Assembly (NCBI RefSeq): GCF_001425605.1
Contig: NZ_LMRG01000005.1
Coordinates: forward strand, 124,001 to 188,000
Length of the DNA stretch: 64,000 nt
Direction of reading: 5' to 3'
Source of the DNA: Rhizobium sp. Leaf453
GTDB taxonomy: Bacteria > Pseudomonadota > Alphaproteobacteria > Rhizobiales > Rhizobiaceae
Shown: positions 52,706 to 62,107 of the stretch, piece by piece
Layout: each line of letters opens with the position of its first letter
Numbering within the stretch: the first letter of the stretch is position 1
Position numbers and translations under genes: made by a program
The notes under the pieces: generated by a model
The model's database searches: none
What the model was told of the DNA's origin: nothing
The model's input: the letters and a program-made list of their open reading frames with translations, nothing else

Positions 52706-53455
52706 TTATCCGATGCGTTTCTGGTTCCCGCTGAACATGCCGCCACGAAATACCTCGGGTTCAGGATCGAACACGAACAGAACGACATCTGAACCCGCCC
52801 TGGCAGTGAGCTGATGATCCAGCGAGCGCGAGAACGCGCTCTCGCCGGTTGCGATCATGACATCGCCAAAATCTATCGCCCCGTCGAAGACATAGAGCAG
52901 AAATGCCGTCCGGGGATCGGCCGCGGCGGGCAGGCTCAGCTGGGTACCATTCGTGATGCGCGCATCGAACACGCGGACATCGGATCGCACGGTCAGCGGC
53001 GCCTCCTGGGGCCCGGCAATCAATCGCCACTCGTTGTCACTGTTCGCGTCAACGAAATCACGAAACTGCACCATCGGCTCAAGATCGGGAGCGTTGGGCC
53101 GCAGGAAGATTTGCAGCGCTCGAACCGGGCTGTTCCCGAGCATCAGCTCTTCGTGCTGGAAGGTATGGCCGGCATTCATCATCATGAAGTGCGTCTTGTC
53201 GAGCTTCTTCTCGTTTCCGACCGTATCGCGGTGAAGCATCTCGCCGCCGCGGATGTAGGTCAGGATCTCGTCGTCCTTGTGCGGGTGCATGCCAATGAGG
53301 TGACCGGGTTGCACCTGGGCGCGATCGATCCTGCCGATCGGACCGATCCCGCTATCATCGGCCGTTAGGGTGAGACCCGGATACAGGATTTCGACGCCGA
53401 AGCCTTGGCTTATGTTCCCGCGCATCCGGCCTGCCGAGATTTTGGTGATCGTCAT
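52706..53455 (-). CDS. Pirin-family (quercetin dioxygenase-like) cupin protein
   Basis: 249 residues. The N-terminal cupin has GHLIGMHPHKDDEILTYIRG with further HTFQHEELMLGNSP, the pirin metal-binding pattern H-x-H-x(n)-H...E. The C-terminal domain is a second cupin-like fold. Some bacterial pirins act as quercetinases or redox sensors. The ATG at 53455 follows GGAAGG; a slightly longer frame exists upstream. It lies just before the isochorismatase-like gene on the same strand, with LysR upstream, in a set of oxidative stress genes. Confidence 0.8.
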   Translation of the reverse strand: MTITKISAGRMRGNISQGFGVEILYPGLTLTADDSGIGPIGRIDRAQVQPGHLIGMHPHKDDEILTYIRGGEMLHRDTVGNEKKLDKTHFMMMNAGHTFQHEELMLGNSPVRALQIFLRPNAPDLEPMVQFRDFVDANSDNEWRLIAGPQEAPLTVRSDVRVFDARITNGTQLSLPAAADPRTAFLLYVFDGAIDFGDVMIATGESAFSRSLDHQLTARAGSDVVLFVFDPEPEVFRGGMFSGNQKRIG

Positions 53456-53526
53456 TGGAGTTTTTCCTTCCATCTCGGGCGCGGGCGATTGTCGCCCGCG
53501 CCGATGAACTCAATATCGTTCCGACA

Positions 53527-54102
53527 TCAGTGATAGTTCAGGATGCCGACCAGCTTCTGGCCAAGCGGGCTTGTCCAGTCGACGGCAAGCTCGGAGATGA
53601 TCTGGTCGACGGTGGTGATGATGGCTCCGGCCTTTTCCATGCGGCGCAGAGCCAGGTCGTCGCCGTACTTGGTGTAGGAGGCGGAAGCGTCCGCCGAGAC
53701 CTGCACCTCGTAGCCTTCGTCGAGCATCTGCAGGACCGGGAAGGTGACGCAGATTTCCGTCGTCACGCCGGCGACAAACAGCTTCTTGCGGCCGGTCGCC
53801 TTGACCGCCTGGTTGAAGCCGTCATGGTGCATTGCGTTGACAATACCGGGGCGCTTGATCCGGGCGTCAAAGGCCTCGGGCAGGATTTCCTTGAGTTCTG
53901 GCAGCAGCGGCCCCTGGATCTGGTCTTCCATGCTGGATGTCAGGATGGTCGGGATGTTGGCGGCCTTGGCGATGCGGGCGAGCTTCAGCGCGTTCTGCTT
54001 GACCAGGTTGATATCGTGCGAGTGGGTCCAGGCCATCGTGCCGATCTGATGGTCGATCAGCAGCATTGCGGAATTTTCGGGGGTGAATACTTGGCTGTGC
54101 AT
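53527..54102 (-). CDS. Isochorismatase-like cysteine hydrolase (YcaC type)
   Basis: 191 residues from ATG 54102 (MHSQVFTPENSAMLLIDHQI), supported by AAAGGAA eight bases upstream. The family triad is visible: Asp in LLIDHQIG, Lys in ARIKRPGIVN and the catalytic Cys in VAGVTTEICVTFPVLQMLDE. Enzymes of this family hydrolyse amides or related small molecules; the substrate is unknown. It is divergent from the LysR gene (54242), which probably controls it. Confidence 0.85.
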   Translation of the reverse strand: MHSQVFTPENSAMLLIDHQIGTMAWTHSHDINLVKQNALKLARIAKAANIPTILTSSMEDQIQGPLLPELKEILPEAFDARIKRPGIVNAMHHDGFNQAVKATGRKKLFVAGVTTEICVTFPVLQMLDEGYEVQVSADASASYTKYGDDLALRRMEKAGAIITTVDQIISELAVDWTSPLGQKLVGILNYH

Positions 54103-54241
54103 TGTCGTGTTCCTTTTTTTGTCGGCGGCGGGTTGGTGAAGTTCGTTTCGATCCGCTCGATGACTGGAATTTAGCGTTGCGATGAATGGCACGGTAGCTC
54201 TATGGTTTGCCACTCTGTAGAACGGAAAATGGAACGCAAGA

Positions 54242-55132
54242 ATGATCAGCTTCGAGGACATGCAGATCTTCGTTGAGGTCGCAGACGGCGGCGGGATTAC
54301 CGTTGCGGCACGGCGTCTGGGGCTACCGAAATCGATCGTCAGCCGGCGGCTCGTCCGCCTCGAGAGCGAGCTCGGCGTTCAGCTTCTGGCGCGGACGACC
54401 AGAGGGGCATCACTCACAGAAGCCGGTGTTTCCTTCCGCGAGCATGCTGCCCGCATGTGCCTGGAAATGGACGTCGCTCGCGAAGAAATGCTGCCGACCG
54501 GAGAGCTGCGGGGACGATTGCGCGTGGCGGTTCCTTCGTCCTTCGGTCCCGGACACTTCGCGCCGGCGCTGGCCGAGCTTGCCCGCCTCCATCCGCTCCT
54601 GCAGCTCCACGCGCACTACAGCGACCGGTACGTTGATCTGGTCGCGGAAGGGTTCGATTGCGGGATACGGGTCGGTTATCTGCAGGACTCGAACCTGACG
54701 GCGCGCAAGATCGGCGCCTTTGCGGCGGGGCTGTTCGCCAATCCGGACTACCTGAGTGCCCACGGCGTCCCGAAGAAGCCCTCGGACCTGCTCGAACATC
54801 AGGCCATCCTTCAAGGGACCGAAAGCTGGAAGGTGTCGGACGGCAGTAGGACGGTTGTCGTCAACGGGCAGGGAAGGTTCAAGGCAGACAGCGCCGTGGG
54901 CATCGCCGAAGGGACGGCGGCCGGGCTGGGCGTTGCGGCCCTTCCTGTCGTGATCGCGCAAAGCTACGTGACAGCGGGCACGCTCGTGCCGATCATGGCG
55001 GAATACAGTCTGCCGGAGATCGGCGTTTACATCGTGCGGCCGCCGGGATCGCACGTCTCGCGGAAGGTCAGGGTGCTGATCGATTTCTTTGTAGAGCGCT
55101 TCTCGGCGAGCGCCAGACGAGACGCGACCTAG
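54242..55132 (+). CDS. LysR-family transcriptional regulator
   Basis: 296 residues. The winged HTH spans ~1-60: MISFEDMQIFVEVADGGGIT with ARRLGLPKSIVSRRLVRLES. The substrate-binding domain follows (RLRVAVPSSFGPGHFAPALA, FDCGIRVGYL). It diverges from the isochorismatase-like gene with a ~140-base gap, the classical LysR target layout. Confidence 0.92.
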   Translation: MISFEDMQIFVEVADGGGITVAARRLGLPKSIVSRRLVRLESELGVQLLARTTRGASLTEAGVSFREHAARMCLEMDVAREEMLPTGELRGRLRVAVPSSFGPGHFAPALAELARLHPLLQLHAHYSDRYVDLVAEGFDCGIRVGYLQDSNLTARKIGAFAAGLFANPDYLSAHGVPKKPSDLLEHQAILQGTESWKVSDGSRTVVVNGQGRFKADSAVGIAEGTAAGLGVAALPVVIAQSYVTAGTLVPIMAEYSLPEIGVYIVRPPGSHVSRKVRVLIDFFVERFSASARRDAT

Positions 55133-55470
55133 CGCTGCGCCTCGCTCCTCCGCTCCTGAAACGCGACGCCCCAGTCTCGCATGGCGATCAACACAGGCGC
55201 GAGTGTCTGGCCGAACGGTGTAAGCGAATACTCCACGCGCGGCGGGACTTCAGCGAAGACTTCGCGGGCGACAATCCCGTCGGCCTCAAGCTCCCGGAGC
55301 TGCATCGTCAACGATCGCTGGCTCGGATCGCCGACCAGGCGACGCAGTTCCCCGAACCGGCGCGGCCCGTCCAACAGCCGGTAGATGATCATCGGCTTCC
55401 ACTTGCCGCCCGTCACATCGACGGTGGTCTCGACGGGACACTTCTGGCGGAGGCTCATCCTGGTCTCCAA
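55129..55470 (-). CDS. HxlR-family winged-helix regulator
   Basis: 113 residues. The HxlR signature is CPVETTVDVTGGKWKPMIIY with LLDGPRRFGELRRLVGDPSQ and LTMQLRELEADGIVAREVFA, ending VEYSLTPFGQTLAPVL. HxlR proteins sense thiols, quinones or aldehydes and repress adjacent oxidoreductase genes. It is divergent from a quinone oxidoreductase gene, with an inverted repeat between (55491-55509), so direct control is likely. Confidence 0.9.
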   Translation of the reverse strand: METRMSLRQKCPVETTVDVTGGKWKPMIIYRLLDGPRRFGELRRLVGDPSQRSLTMQLRELEADGIVAREVFAEVPPRVEYSLTPFGQTLAPVLIAMRDWGVAFQERRSEAQR

Positions 55471-55490
55471 TGGTGTACTTTCTATCCCTA

Positions 55491-55509
55491 TAGGCAGAAC
55501 TGTTGCCTA
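55491..55509. promoter_or_regulatory. HxlR operator candidate
   Basis: TAGGCA (55491-55496) and TGCCTA (55504-55509) form a perfect dyad with seven bases between, midway between the divergent HxlR and quinone oxidoreductase genes. Such dyads overlap promoters in HxlR/QorR-type circuits. Confidence 0.55.
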
Positions 55510-55564
55510 CTTGCAAGATCGCCTGTGGCGCGCGTAGTTGGAACGAGTTGATTGGAGGTGTGTC

Positions 55565-56551
55565 ATGCGCGCTGCGTTTTACGAGAAACAAGGAGCTGCG
55601 AGAGAGGTGCTTGTTGTCGGTGACCTGCCCTATCCACAGCCGGGCGCCGGTGAGGTCCGGGTGAGGGTGATCGCCTCGGGTATCAATCCTTCCGACATCA
55701 AGACGAGAACCGGCTTCGGCGGCAAGGCCATGCCATTCCCACGGATCGTGCCACATCAGGACGGCGCGGGCGTGATTGATGCCGTCGGCGCGGGCATTCG
55801 CGAGACGCGCATCGGCGAGAGGGTCTGGATCTACATGGCGCAATGGGGCCGTGCGTTCGGGACTGCGGCGGAATACGTTGTCGTACCTTCCGTGCAGGCC
55901 GTCACGCTTGCCGACAACGTGTCCTTTGAGATCGGAGCATCGCTCGGCGTTCCGGCGATGACGGCGCATCGCTGCCTGTTCGCCGATGGAGACCTGCGCG
56001 GCAAGCGGGTTCTGGTGCAGGGTGGTGCCGGCGCGGTCGGCAATGCGGCGATCCTGCTTGCAAAATGGGCAGGCGCGTGGGTGGCGGCGACAGTCAGCCG
56101 CGAGGAGCAGGCGGAGGTCGCGCGAGTGGCTGGAGCCGATCGTGTCATCAACAGGCGCCAGGAGGACGTCCCGCAGGCCATACGATCGGCGACGGGCGGC
56201 CGTGGTGTCGATCGTATCGTGGATGTCGATATCTCCGCCAACATCGAAGTGGCGCTCGCCTGTCTCGCTCGCGACGGCGTCGTCTCGGCCTATTCGACGG
56301 AATCACCGGAGGCTAAGCTCACAATCCCGTTCTTCCCGGCGCTGCTTGGAGGCTTCTCATTCCGTTTCGTCTACGTGTACACCATGCCGGAAGCGGCGAT
56401 GCGTCAGGCAACCGAGGAGATTTCAGCCTGCGCCGCGTCGGGGGCATACGTTCCGCAGATTGCGAAAACATATGCCCTTGATGCAGTGGCCGATGCGCAC
56501 GAGTTCCAGGAGAGCGGCAAGGCTGTCGGCAAGATGCTGGTCCGCTTGTGA
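55565..56551 (+). CDS. NADPH:quinone oxidoreductase (zinc-free MDR family)
   Basis: 328 residues from ATG 55565 (MRAAFYEKQGAAREVLVVGD), preceded by GGAGGTG. An N-terminal GroES-like domain is followed by the Rossmann core RVLVQGGAGAVGNAAILLAK with ADRVINRRQEDVPQAI. No zinc-binding Cys pattern, so quinone oxidoreductase type. Controlled probably by the divergent HxlR gene. It likely reduces electrophilic quinones. Confidence 0.88.
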   Translation: MRAAFYEKQGAAREVLVVGDLPYPQPGAGEVRVRVIASGINPSDIKTRTGFGGKAMPFPRIVPHQDGAGVIDAVGAGIRETRIGERVWIYMAQWGRAFGTAAEYVVVPSVQAVTLADNVSFEIGASLGVPAMTAHRCLFADGDLRGKRVLVQGGAGAVGNAAILLAKWAGAWVAATVSREEQAEVARVAGADRVINRRQEDVPQAIRSATGGRGVDRIVDVDISANIEVALACLARDGVVSAYSTESPEAKLTIPFFPALLGGFSFRFVYVYTMPEAAMRQATEEISACAASGAYVPQIAKTYALDAVADAHEFQESGKAVGKMLVRL

Positions 56552-56596
56552 AGCGCGTGACGCGCGAAGTTCACGCTCCGCTCGTCACGCCTATCA

Positions 56597-58012
56597 TTAC
56601 GCGATTATAGCCTTTGGTTCCAGAAATGCCTCGAGGCCAAACACGCCGTATTCACGACCAATCCCTGACTGCTTGAAGCCACCAAAGGGCGCGAGCGGTT
56701 CATGCGGTGCGCCGTTTATCACCACGCGACCGCTCTCCAGTCGATCCGCAACCGCCTGCATGTGTGCGGCGTCGGAGCCATGCAGATAGGCCTGAAGGCC
56801 ATACGGGGTGTCGTTTGCGATGGAGATGGCCTCATCCTCGTCGCGGTAGGCGATGACCGACAGGACCGGTCCGAAGATCTCCTCGCGCGCGATCCGCATC
56901 TGGTTGTCCACGCCTAAAAAGATTGTCGGCTTTGTAAACCAGCCACGATCCAGACCGGCGGGCCGCCCCCGGCCCCCCGTCAGGAGACGGGCGCCTTCCT
57001 GCGTTCCCAGTTCGATGTAGGACTGGACACGATCGTACTGCTTGCGGCTGACCATTGGTCCGATCATCGCGTCCGGATCGTCGGGGGCGCCGACCTTGAA
57101 TGTCTCGATCTCCTGCTTCAGTCGGACCAGGACGTCATCGAGCAACTGATTCGGAACCAGAATACGGGTACCGGCAATGCAGGCCTGGCCACTGTTGATG
57201 AAACCCATCCGCAAGACGGCGGGGATAACCAGATCTAGATCGGCATCGTCGAGAATGATGTTTGGACCCTTGCCGCCAAGTTCCAGGGTTACGCGCTTGA
57301 AGGTATCCGCCGCGTTGCGCAGGATTTCGCGGCCGACCGCGGTGGAGCCCGTGAAGGTCACTTTCGCGATATCCGGATGCCGGCTGAGTTCCGCGCCGAC
57401 GACATTGCCATAGCCATTGATGATGTTGAACACGCCATTCGGCAGGCCCGCCTCATGCAGGCACTCCGTCAGGATCTGCGTCTGGATCGCGCTCATCTCG
57501 CTTGGCTTGATGACGATGGTCGAACCGGCGGCGATGGTGGTTGCGAGCTTCGAGGTGATGAAGCCGATATTGCTGTTCCAGGGCGTGATGGCCGCGGCGA
57601 CGCCAGACGGCTGCATGATGACGCGGGCGCGGCCCATTTGGCGCTCGAATTCGTAGTCCTCCAGAACAGACGCCATGGTGAGAAAGCTCGAAGCAGCATG
57701 AGGAATAGCAAAGCGCGTGAAGGTCTGCGGAGCGCCATATTCGAGCGACATCGCTTCGGTGAGATCGGTAACGCGCGCGGCGACCGCGGCGTTTAATCGC
57801 TTCAGCATATCGATGCGCTCGGCCTTCGACGTGCGTGAGAACGCGGGGAAGGCGCGCTTCGCAGCGGCGACAGCGTCCCGCGCATCGTCGACGCCGGCAA
57901 GCCGGACCGTACCGATCCTCTCTTCAGTGGACGGATTATGAAGATCGCCCGTTTCGGTGCCCTTCGGTGTGACGAACTGACCGTCGATATAGATCTTGTC
58001 GATGTTGCGCAT
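56597..58012 (-). CDS. NAD-dependent aldehyde dehydrogenase
   Basis: 471 residues from ATG 58012 (MRNIDKIYIDGQFVTPKGTE), supported by AAAGGAG. Catalytic residues: Glu in TLELGGKGPNII and Cys in FINSGQACIAGTRIL; the NAD site is in AITPWNSNIGFITSKLATTI and TGSTAVGREILR. Full ALDH length. Closest in feel to the aldehyde dehydrogenases acting on aryl or short-chain aldehydes; the exact substrate is unknown. Divergent from the LysR gene at 58108. Confidence 0.92.
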   Translation of the reverse strand: MRNIDKIYIDGQFVTPKGTETGDLHNPSTEERIGTVRLAGVDDARDAVAAAKRAFPAFSRTSKAERIDMLKRLNAAVAARVTDLTEAMSLEYGAPQTFTRFAIPHAASSFLTMASVLEDYEFERQMGRARVIMQPSGVAAAITPWNSNIGFITSKLATTIAAGSTIVIKPSEMSAIQTQILTECLHEAGLPNGVFNIINGYGNVVGAELSRHPDIAKVTFTGSTAVGREILRNAADTFKRVTLELGGKGPNIILDDADLDLVIPAVLRMGFINSGQACIAGTRILVPNQLLDDVLVRLKQEIETFKVGAPDDPDAMIGPMVSRKQYDRVQSYIELGTQEGARLLTGGRGRPAGLDRGWFTKPTIFLGVDNQMRIAREEIFGPVLSVIAYRDEDEAISIANDTPYGLQAYLHGSDAAHMQAVADRLESGRVVINGAPHEPLAPFGGFKQSGIGREYGVFGLEAFLEPKAIIA

Positions 58013-58049
58013 GTCTAACTCCTTTCGACTGTCAGGCTTATCTGGCATT

Positions 58050-58064
58050 TCAGGACTGTCCTGA
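58050..58064. promoter_or_regulatory. Dyad between ALDH and LysR genes
   Basis: TCAGGAC-T-GTCCTGA (7-bp arms, one central base) lies in the 95-base divergent gap between the aldehyde dehydrogenase and LysR genes. A LysR or other regulator binding site is likely; the usual T-N11-A motif is not clearly matched. Confidence 0.4.
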
Positions 58065-58107
58065 TAAGCTGGCCAAAATCGTTCAGCCTGATAAGGGATT
58101 ACGGACA

Positions 58108-59031
58108 ATGATGCGTGGCTCGCTCGCCGAACTCGAAGCAGTTCTCGCGGTGTCTTCCAGAGGCGGGTTTCGGGCCGCAGCGCGAGAGCTTGGGATCTCG
58201 TCCTCCTCGCTCAGCCAGCAGATCGCTACGCTGGAAGCGCGCATGGGCGTCAGATTGTTCAATCGCTCCACACGGAGCGTCGTCCTTTCCGCCGCCGGCG
58301 AGCAATTCGTGGCGAGCGTCGGCCCGGCGCTGGAGGCCATTCGCAACGCCGTTGAGCATGTCGACGAGCATCGTGTGGAAGCCACCGGTACCCTGCGCAT
58401 CAACACGTCGGTCGGCGCAACCCGCATGATCCTGACGCCGCTGATCCTGGAATACATGCGAAGGAACCCGCAGATGGCGGTGGAGATTGTCACGGAGGGG
58501 GCACTCGTCGACGTCAATGCCAAGGGTTTCGACGCCGGGATCAGAATCCGAGAGGCTGTTCCCCCCGACATGGTTGTCGTCCCGATCGGCGACAACGTCC
58601 GTCCGGCCATCGTCGGTTCGGTCGAGTATTTCCGGCAGCATGGAAAGCCGCAGGTCCCGGCAGATCTTCAGAACCACGAGTGCATTCGGGCCAGAATGGC
58701 GAGCGGCACGCTCTATCGCTGGGAGTTCGAAAAGCGAGGGGAGAGCTTCACGCTCGACGTTCCCGGCAAGCTCACGCTCGACGACAGCGACCTGATGCTC
58801 CGGGCGGCCAGGGACGGAGCCGGACTCGCTTATCTGAATGAATGGCAGGTATCAGACGACGTCGCCGCCGGAAGGCTGGAGCAGGTCCTCGCCGACTGGA
58901 CGCCGCCCTATCCGGGTCTCTGCCTTTATTATCCCGGAAGACGAAATATCCCCGCCAAATTGCGGCGGTTCGTCGATCTCATCAAGGACGTTCGGCACGG
59001 CAGCCACGTTGAGAGCCCGCCTCAAGATTAG
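58108..59031 (+). CDS. LysR-family transcriptional regulator
   Basis: 307 residues. The HTH is LAELEAVLAVSSRGGFRAAA with LGISSSSLSQQIATLEARMG. The effector domain has GTLRINTSVGATRMILTPLI and FDAGIRIREAVPPDMVVVPI. Divergent from the aldehyde dehydrogenase gene, which it probably controls. A second ATG three bases downstream is equally possible. Confidence 0.92.
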   Translation: MMRGSLAELEAVLAVSSRGGFRAAARELGISSSSLSQQIATLEARMGVRLFNRSTRSVVLSAAGEQFVASVGPALEAIRNAVEHVDEHRVEATGTLRINTSVGATRMILTPLILEYMRRNPQMAVEIVTEGALVDVNAKGFDAGIRIREAVPPDMVVVPIGDNVRPAIVGSVEYFRQHGKPQVPADLQNHECIRARMASGTLYRWEFEKRGESFTLDVPGKLTLDDSDLMLRAARDGAGLAYLNEWQVSDDVAAGRLEQVLADWTPPYPGLCLYYPGRRNIPAKLRRFVDLIKDVRHGSHVESPPQD

Positions 59032-59253
59032 GGAATGTCTCGCCAGGGTGTAGGTAACGCAGAGGCCTGAGCAAGGCCCAGCCGTCTATGCGTTGCTTTC
59101 AGGAATGAACTCACCGCGCGGAGCGGTTCCAAGCACTGTTGCGTCCAGCGTAACGATGCACTGTCAAACATGAGTATTCAACGCGCTGATCGCCTGTTGC
59201 ATCCTTTGCGCATGGATCGGGAACGGACCCGGCCTTCAATCAGGAGCGATCAC

Positions 59254-59865
59254 ATGAAACTTTATCACCATCCGCTGTCGGGCCACGCGCATCGTGCCCG
59301 GCTCTTTCTCTCGCTGATCGGGCTCCCCCACGAGCTGGTCGAAGTCGATCTGAAGGCAGGCGCTCACAAGCAGCCAGATTTCCTCAAAATGAACCCGTTC
59401 GGGCAAGTCCCGGTGCTCGCGGATGGCGATGTCTTCATTTCCGATTCCAATGCAATCCTGGTTTACCTTGCCAAGAAATCCGGTCAGACCGAATGGCTGC
59501 CGGAAGACGCAAAAGGGGCGGCTGAGGTCCAGCGCTGGCTTTCGGTTGCGGCAGGTGAGATCGCTTACGGACCGGCGGCTGCCCGTCTGGTGACAGTCTT
59601 CGGCGCCAAGTTCAATCCGGAAGAGGTCATTGGCCGTGCACACACCATCCTTGGCCGGATCGAGAGCCAGCTGCAAGGGCGGGAATGGCTTGTGGGCAAT
59701 CACCCGACGATTGCCGATGTCGCTATCTACAGCTACGTCGCGCGCGCTCCGGAAGGCAATGTCGATCTGAGCGCCTATCCATCCGTGAATGCTCTCTTGC
59801 GTCGGGTCGAACAACTTCCAGGCTTCGTCGACTTCGTCAAGACGCCGGTCGGCCTTGCTGCCTGA
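59254..59865 (+). CDS. Glutathione S-transferase
   Basis: 203 residues from ATG 59254 ([20 protein letters not shown]), after CAGGAG. The N-terminal thioredoxin-like domain has [20 protein letters not shown], the GSH-binding VP and SxA motifs. The C-terminal helical domain ends in [20 protein letters not shown], the GST N-capping/hydrophobic staple motif. It leads a plus-strand run with the reductase fusion and AhpD-like genes; detoxification of electrophiles is likely. Confidence 0.9.
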   Translation: MKLYHHPLSGHAHRARLFLSLIGLPHELVEVDLKAGAHKQPDFLKMNPFGQVPVLADGDVFISDSNAILVYLAKKSGQTEWLPEDAKGAAEVQRWLSVAAGEIAYGPAAARLVTVFGAKFNPEEVIGRAHTILGRIESQLQGREWLVGNHPTIADVAIYSYVARAPEGNVDLSAYPSVNALLRRVEQLPGFVDFVKTPVGLAA

Positions 59866-59925
59866 CCCTCGACAGGGTGTGCGATACGTCGCGCGCCCTT
59901 CGCCTCTTTCCCCTGGAGAACGCAG

Positions 59926-61983
59926 ATGTCCATGACCCTCACAAAACTGCCGACGTGGCATGAAGGCGAGACCTTTATCCAGGAAAAGCTCGGCGTAAAG
60001 GAACGCATGGCCGCAGTCGGTCAGCGTGTCGTTCGCGATTTCATGCCGGACCAGCATCGCGACTTTTATGCGCAACTGCCGTTCATCGTCCTTAGCAGCG
60101 TCGATCAAGCCGGTGATGCCTGGGCTACCTTTGTCGAAGGCCAGCCAAGGTTTATGTCGTCGCCTTCGCCTGTCGTCCTGAACATTCTCGCAAACCGCGA
60201 TCCGAGCGATCCGGCGAGCGAAGGAATGGCCGACGGCTTGCCGATCGGCCTCCTCGGCATCGAGATGCAAACACGTCGCCGCAACCGCATGAACGGTTTT
60301 GTCTCGACGATAGAGGGCGGTTTCCGCGTCGATGTGGACCAGAGTTTCGGAAACTGCCCGCGTTACATTCAGCTGCGAGACTTCGCGTTCGAGCGGCAGC
60401 CGGGAAGACCGTTCCAGGGTAAGGTGGAAGAACTGCCTGTGCTCGATGATCAGGCACGCACGATCATCCAGGAAGCCGATGCGTTCTTCGTTGCGTCTTA
60501 CGTCGATCGCGAGGACCGGCGCCAAGTGGACGTATCCCACCGCGGCGGGAACGCAGGATTCGTCCGCATCGGTGACGACGGCGTCCTGACGATCCCCGAC
60601 TTTGATGGGAATCTCTTCTTCGCGACGCTTGGCAACATCCTGCTGAACGGAAAGGCAGGACTTCTGTTCGTGGATTTCGCAACGGGCGACGTGCTGCAGA
60701 TGACGGGGAAGGCCGAAATCATATTCGACTCCCCCGAGATCGCCGCCTTCCAGGGCGCGGAGCGGTTCTGGACATTCAAGCCGACACGTATCATTCGTCG
60801 CCGCAATGCTCTGGCTCTAAGATGGGCGTTTCAGAAGGACGGCTGGTCGCCGAGCTCCCTGATGACAGGCAGCTGGAGCCAAGCGGTCGACCGTCTCCGT
60901 GCGACAGAGCTTGCCACAAGCTGGCGGCCAATGACCGTCACCGCGATTGTCGATGAAAGCGCGACGATCAAGTCTTTCCATCTGCAGCCCGGCGATGGCG
61001 CCGGGCTGCTCCCCCATAGGGCGGGTCAGCATCTCCCTATACGCGTAAAGCTGCCCGATGAAGAAAAGCCGGTCATCCGCACCTACACACTCTCGGTCGC
61101 ACCCTCCGACGCTATCTACCGCATCAGCGTCAAGCGAGACGGTCGGGTATCGCAGTTCTTGCATGATAATGCTGCCGTCGGCGATGTCATCGAGGCGCGC
61201 GCGCCTGCCGGCGGCTTCGGCATTGACGCCCACGCCACACGTCCGGCGGTTCTTCTTGCAGGTGGCATCGGCATCACGCCGCTGCTGGCGATGCTCCGTC
61301 ATGTTGTTTATGAAGGGCTACGCAAGCAGCGGGTCCGTTCCGTCACGCTGTTATACGCATCCCGCACCAAAGCTGAGCGGCCGTTCGACAAAGAGATTGC
61401 CGACCTTATTGGTGCTACCAAGGGCGCCGTGCGCTTGATCAGGGTCCTTAGCGACACCACGGATGCTGAAGAGGGCAGGGATTACGACGCCGCAGGTCGG
61501 ATCGATATGGCGATGCTGACGCGGTTCCTCCCCTTCAACGACTATGATTTCTATCTCTGTGGCCCCGCACAATTCACGCAAGACCTCTACGACGGGCTGC
61601 GGGCCCTCAACATTGCTGATGATCGCATCCAGGCTGAAGCCTTCGGTCCGTCGTCGCTGATCCGCACGGGGCAACCCACACCAGCAGTCGTGCCTTCTGC
61701 CTTGCAGCCGTCCGAAAAACCCGTGCCCGTCGTGTTCACGAATTCCCTGAAAGAAGCACGGTGGACATCTGGCTCCGGCACTCTCCTGGAACTCGCAGAA
61801 GCACGCGGCCTCGAGCCCGAATTCAGTTGCCGCGAAGGCAATTGCGGGACGTGCCGGACGAAGCTCGTCAAAGGTGCCGTCGCTTATGTCAAGCAGCCCA
61901 CCGCGAAGATCGACGCCGACGAAGTGCTGCTCTGCTGCGCCGTTCCAGCCGAACAGGAAGGCGGCCTGCAGCTTGCTGTGTAA
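59926..61983 (+). CDS. PNPOx-like / ferredoxin reductase / 2Fe-2S fusion oxidoreductase
   Basis: 685 residues in three parts. Residues ~1-310 are a pyridoxamine-phosphate-oxidase-like flavin fold (FIVLSSVDQAGDAWATFVEG, FDGNLFFATLGNILLNGKAG). Residues ~335-570 are an FNR module with FAD site VIRTYTLSVAPSD and NAD site LLAGGIGITPLLAML. The C-terminal ~95 residues are a plant-type 2Fe-2S ferredoxin, CREGNCGTCRTKLVKG with a fourth Cys in LLCCAVP. It is an electron-transfer chain in one polypeptide, probably passing NAD(P)H electrons to the flavin domain. The substrate is unknown. It sits between GST and AhpD-like genes, suggesting redox detoxification. Confidence 0.85.
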   Translation: MSMTLTKLPTWHEGETFIQEKLGVKERMAAVGQRVVRDFMPDQHRDFYAQLPFIVLSSVDQAGDAWATFVEGQPRFMSSPSPVVLNILANRDPSDPASEGMADGLPIGLLGIEMQTRRRNRMNGFVSTIEGGFRVDVDQSFGNCPRYIQLRDFAFERQPGRPFQGKVEELPVLDDQARTIIQEADAFFVASYVDREDRRQVDVSHRGGNAGFVRIGDDGVLTIPDFDGNLFFATLGNILLNGKAGLLFVDFATGDVLQMTGKAEIIFDSPEIAAFQGAERFWTFKPTRIIRRRNALALRWAFQKDGWSPSSLMTGSWSQAVDRLRATELATSWRPMTVTAIVDESATIKSFHLQPGDGAGLLPHRAGQHLPIRVKLPDEEKPVIRTYTLSVAPSDAIYRISVKRDGRVSQFLHDNAAVGDVIEARAPAGGFGIDAHATRPAVLLAGGIGITPLLAMLRHVVYEGLRKQRVRSVTLLYASRTKAERPFDKEIADLIGATKGAVRLIRVLSDTTDAEEGRDYDAAGRIDMAMLTRFLPFNDYDFYLCGPAQFTQDLYDGLRALNIADDRIQAEAFGPSSLIRTGQPTPAVVPSALQPSEKPVPVVFTNSLKEARWTSGSGTLLELAEARGLEPEFSCREGNCGTCRTKLVKGAVAYVKQPTAKIDADEVLLCCAVPAEQEGGLQLAV

Positions 61984-62107
61984 GCGGCGATTGCTGCGTC
62001 CAGCGCAACAGTCCCTTGTTTCCTTTCGATCTTCAGCAAATTACGCCACCCGATCATATTCAATCTCAAGAGAGCAACGTCTCTCTCAACCGAAAAAGGA
62101 GATTACA

